Of a stretch of 35,161 bases of DNA, positions 34,715 through 35,161 are shown piece by piece. This stretch comes from Treponema sp. (GTDB lineage Bacteria; Spirochaetota; Spirochaetia; Treponematales; Breznakiellaceae), in NCBI GenBank assembly GCA_031274285.1, contig JAISQJ010000154.1, positions 1 through 35,161 on the forward strand. The letters are read 5' to 3'. A program made the translations under genes and the position numbers. The notes beneath the pieces were generated by a model that was given only the letters and a program-made list of their open reading frames with translations, was not told the origin of the DNA and searched no databases. How positions within the stretch are numbered: position 1 is the stretch's first letter; each line of letters begins with the position of its first letter.

Positions 34715-35161
34715 TTACCACTCATGGGGGTAATAATCACCCTTTGGTTCAATGATAGTAAAGGTATCACCAGAGGGCTCAATCACATAGAAACCTTTTT
34801 TTAAGGCATAGGTTTTTTCACTGTCGCCGAAAACTACACCCGCAATAGCGCCCAGATACTTCCGTTTATCATCGTGAAAATCAGCGTATTTGCGCAGTTT
34901 TTCCATGCGCTCAATATGATCGTTTATATCGTCAATATTGGGCTTGGTCTTTGTTTCAACAATCATCACCTTGTCGCCGTTTTCCAGAAAAACATCAATT
35001 TCGGTGAATATATTATGCCCGCGATCCTTGATTTCAGTATCACGGTGGGTTTTTTCAAATTCAAAACCCAATTCATGGAATTTAGCAACGAGGTTTGGCA
35101 CAATCATGTACTCAACCATTTCTCCAAAACGGTTGGTAAGCGCCCCGACCCGCTTATCGGT
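34715..35161 (-). CDS. PD-(D/E)XK nuclease-like protein (DUF3782-type), C-terminal 148 residues
   Basis: The frame is open to the window end, so this is the C-terminal part of a longer protein; the apparent ATG at 35119 is internal, since TDKRVGALTNRFGEM precedes it in frame. The visible segment NRFGEMVEYMIVPNLVAKFHELGFEF, followed by TEIDVFLENGDKVMIVETKTKP, has the Asp and Glu-x-Lys spacing of a PD-(D/E)XK nuclease core, as in DUF3782-like proteins, which I recall as frequent in host-associated spirochaetes and cyanobacteria. Nuclease activity is inferred only. The DNA is clearly more AT-rich than the neighbouring genes, a sign of separate ancestry. A helical dimerisation part is probably missing beyond the edge. 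Confidence 0.75.
   Translation of the reverse strand, partial: TDKRVGALTNRFGEMVEYMIVPNLVAKFHELGFEFEKTHRDTEIKDRGHNIFTEIDVFLENGDKVMIVETKTKPNIDDINDHIERMEKLRKYADFHDDKRKYLGAIAGVVFGDSEKTYALKKGFYVIEPSGDTFTIIEPKGDYYPHEW

Noticed and set aside
34636-34725. 29-codon minus-strand ORF overlapping the end of the nuclease-like gene
   Set aside because: It lacks a ribosome site and recognisable sequence; the overlap of ATG with the stop region is likely chance.

Overview
The window is a GC-rich (by eye high-50s percent) chromosomal segment from a spirochaete, most likely a Treponema-like member of the Treponemataceae or Breznakiellaceae. The evidence is a cytidylate kinase fused to ribosomal protein S1, a UMP kinase of the archaeal/spirochaete subfamily, a PPi-dependent phosphofructokinase, and gene orders that recall Treponema pallidum from memory (mreB-mreC-mreD-PBP2-rodA, dnaG-rpoD, and murB/cNMP-binding protein next to cysS and an ECF sigma factor). 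Assignments rest on recognised motifs; no database search was run.

Layout. (1) 1-527: an AT-rich left edge with the 5' end of an unidentified minus-strand gene, its likely promoter and a very short upstream ORF, then a hairpin-rich stretch ending in the pfp terminator. (2) 528-7785, minus strand: cysS, then a tightly overlapping set of ECF sigma factor, zinc-finger anti-sigma factor, exported protein and transglutaminase-like lipoprotein, followed by UMP kinase and PPi-phosphofructokinase. (3) 7858-17569, plus strand: murB, a two-domain cyclic-nucleotide-binding protein, scpA-scpB, an RsuA-type pseudouridine synthase, cmk-rpsA, a GAF/AAA+ regulator, a membrane-anchored repeat protein and a lipoprotein. 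(4) 17733-26752, minus strand: a TPR membrane protein, mreBCD, PBP2, rodA and a radical SAM-DUF2344 fusion, ending in a strong terminator. (5) 26842-27397, minus strand: an unusually large RNase P RNA. (6) 27416-34404, minus strand: a cysteine-cluster protein, a metallo-beta-lactamase-fold protein, mltG, dnaG, rpoD and a coiled-coil zinc-ribbon protein. (7) 34405-35161: a spacer and the 3' part of an AT-rich PD-(D/E)XK-like gene cut by the window end.

How the genes work together. Most encode growth and division functions: precursor synthesis (murB), lateral wall elongation (mreBCD, PBP2, rodA, mltG), chromosome segregation (scpAB), replication priming and transcription (dnaG, rpoD), RNA processing (rnpB) and translation (cysS, S1, pseudouridine synthase). 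The ECF cluster looks like an envelope-sensing module with its own exported outputs.

The observations most worth following are the enlarged RNase P RNA with three extra hairpins near its 3' end, the translationally coupled ECF-anti-sigma-exported protein-transglutaminase lipoprotein operon, the internal ribosome binding site inside cmk-rpsA, the GAFTNA variant in the AAA+ regulator, and several operon-leading genes with a -10 element only 6-17 nt before a start codon, suggesting leaderless or nearly leaderless mRNAs.
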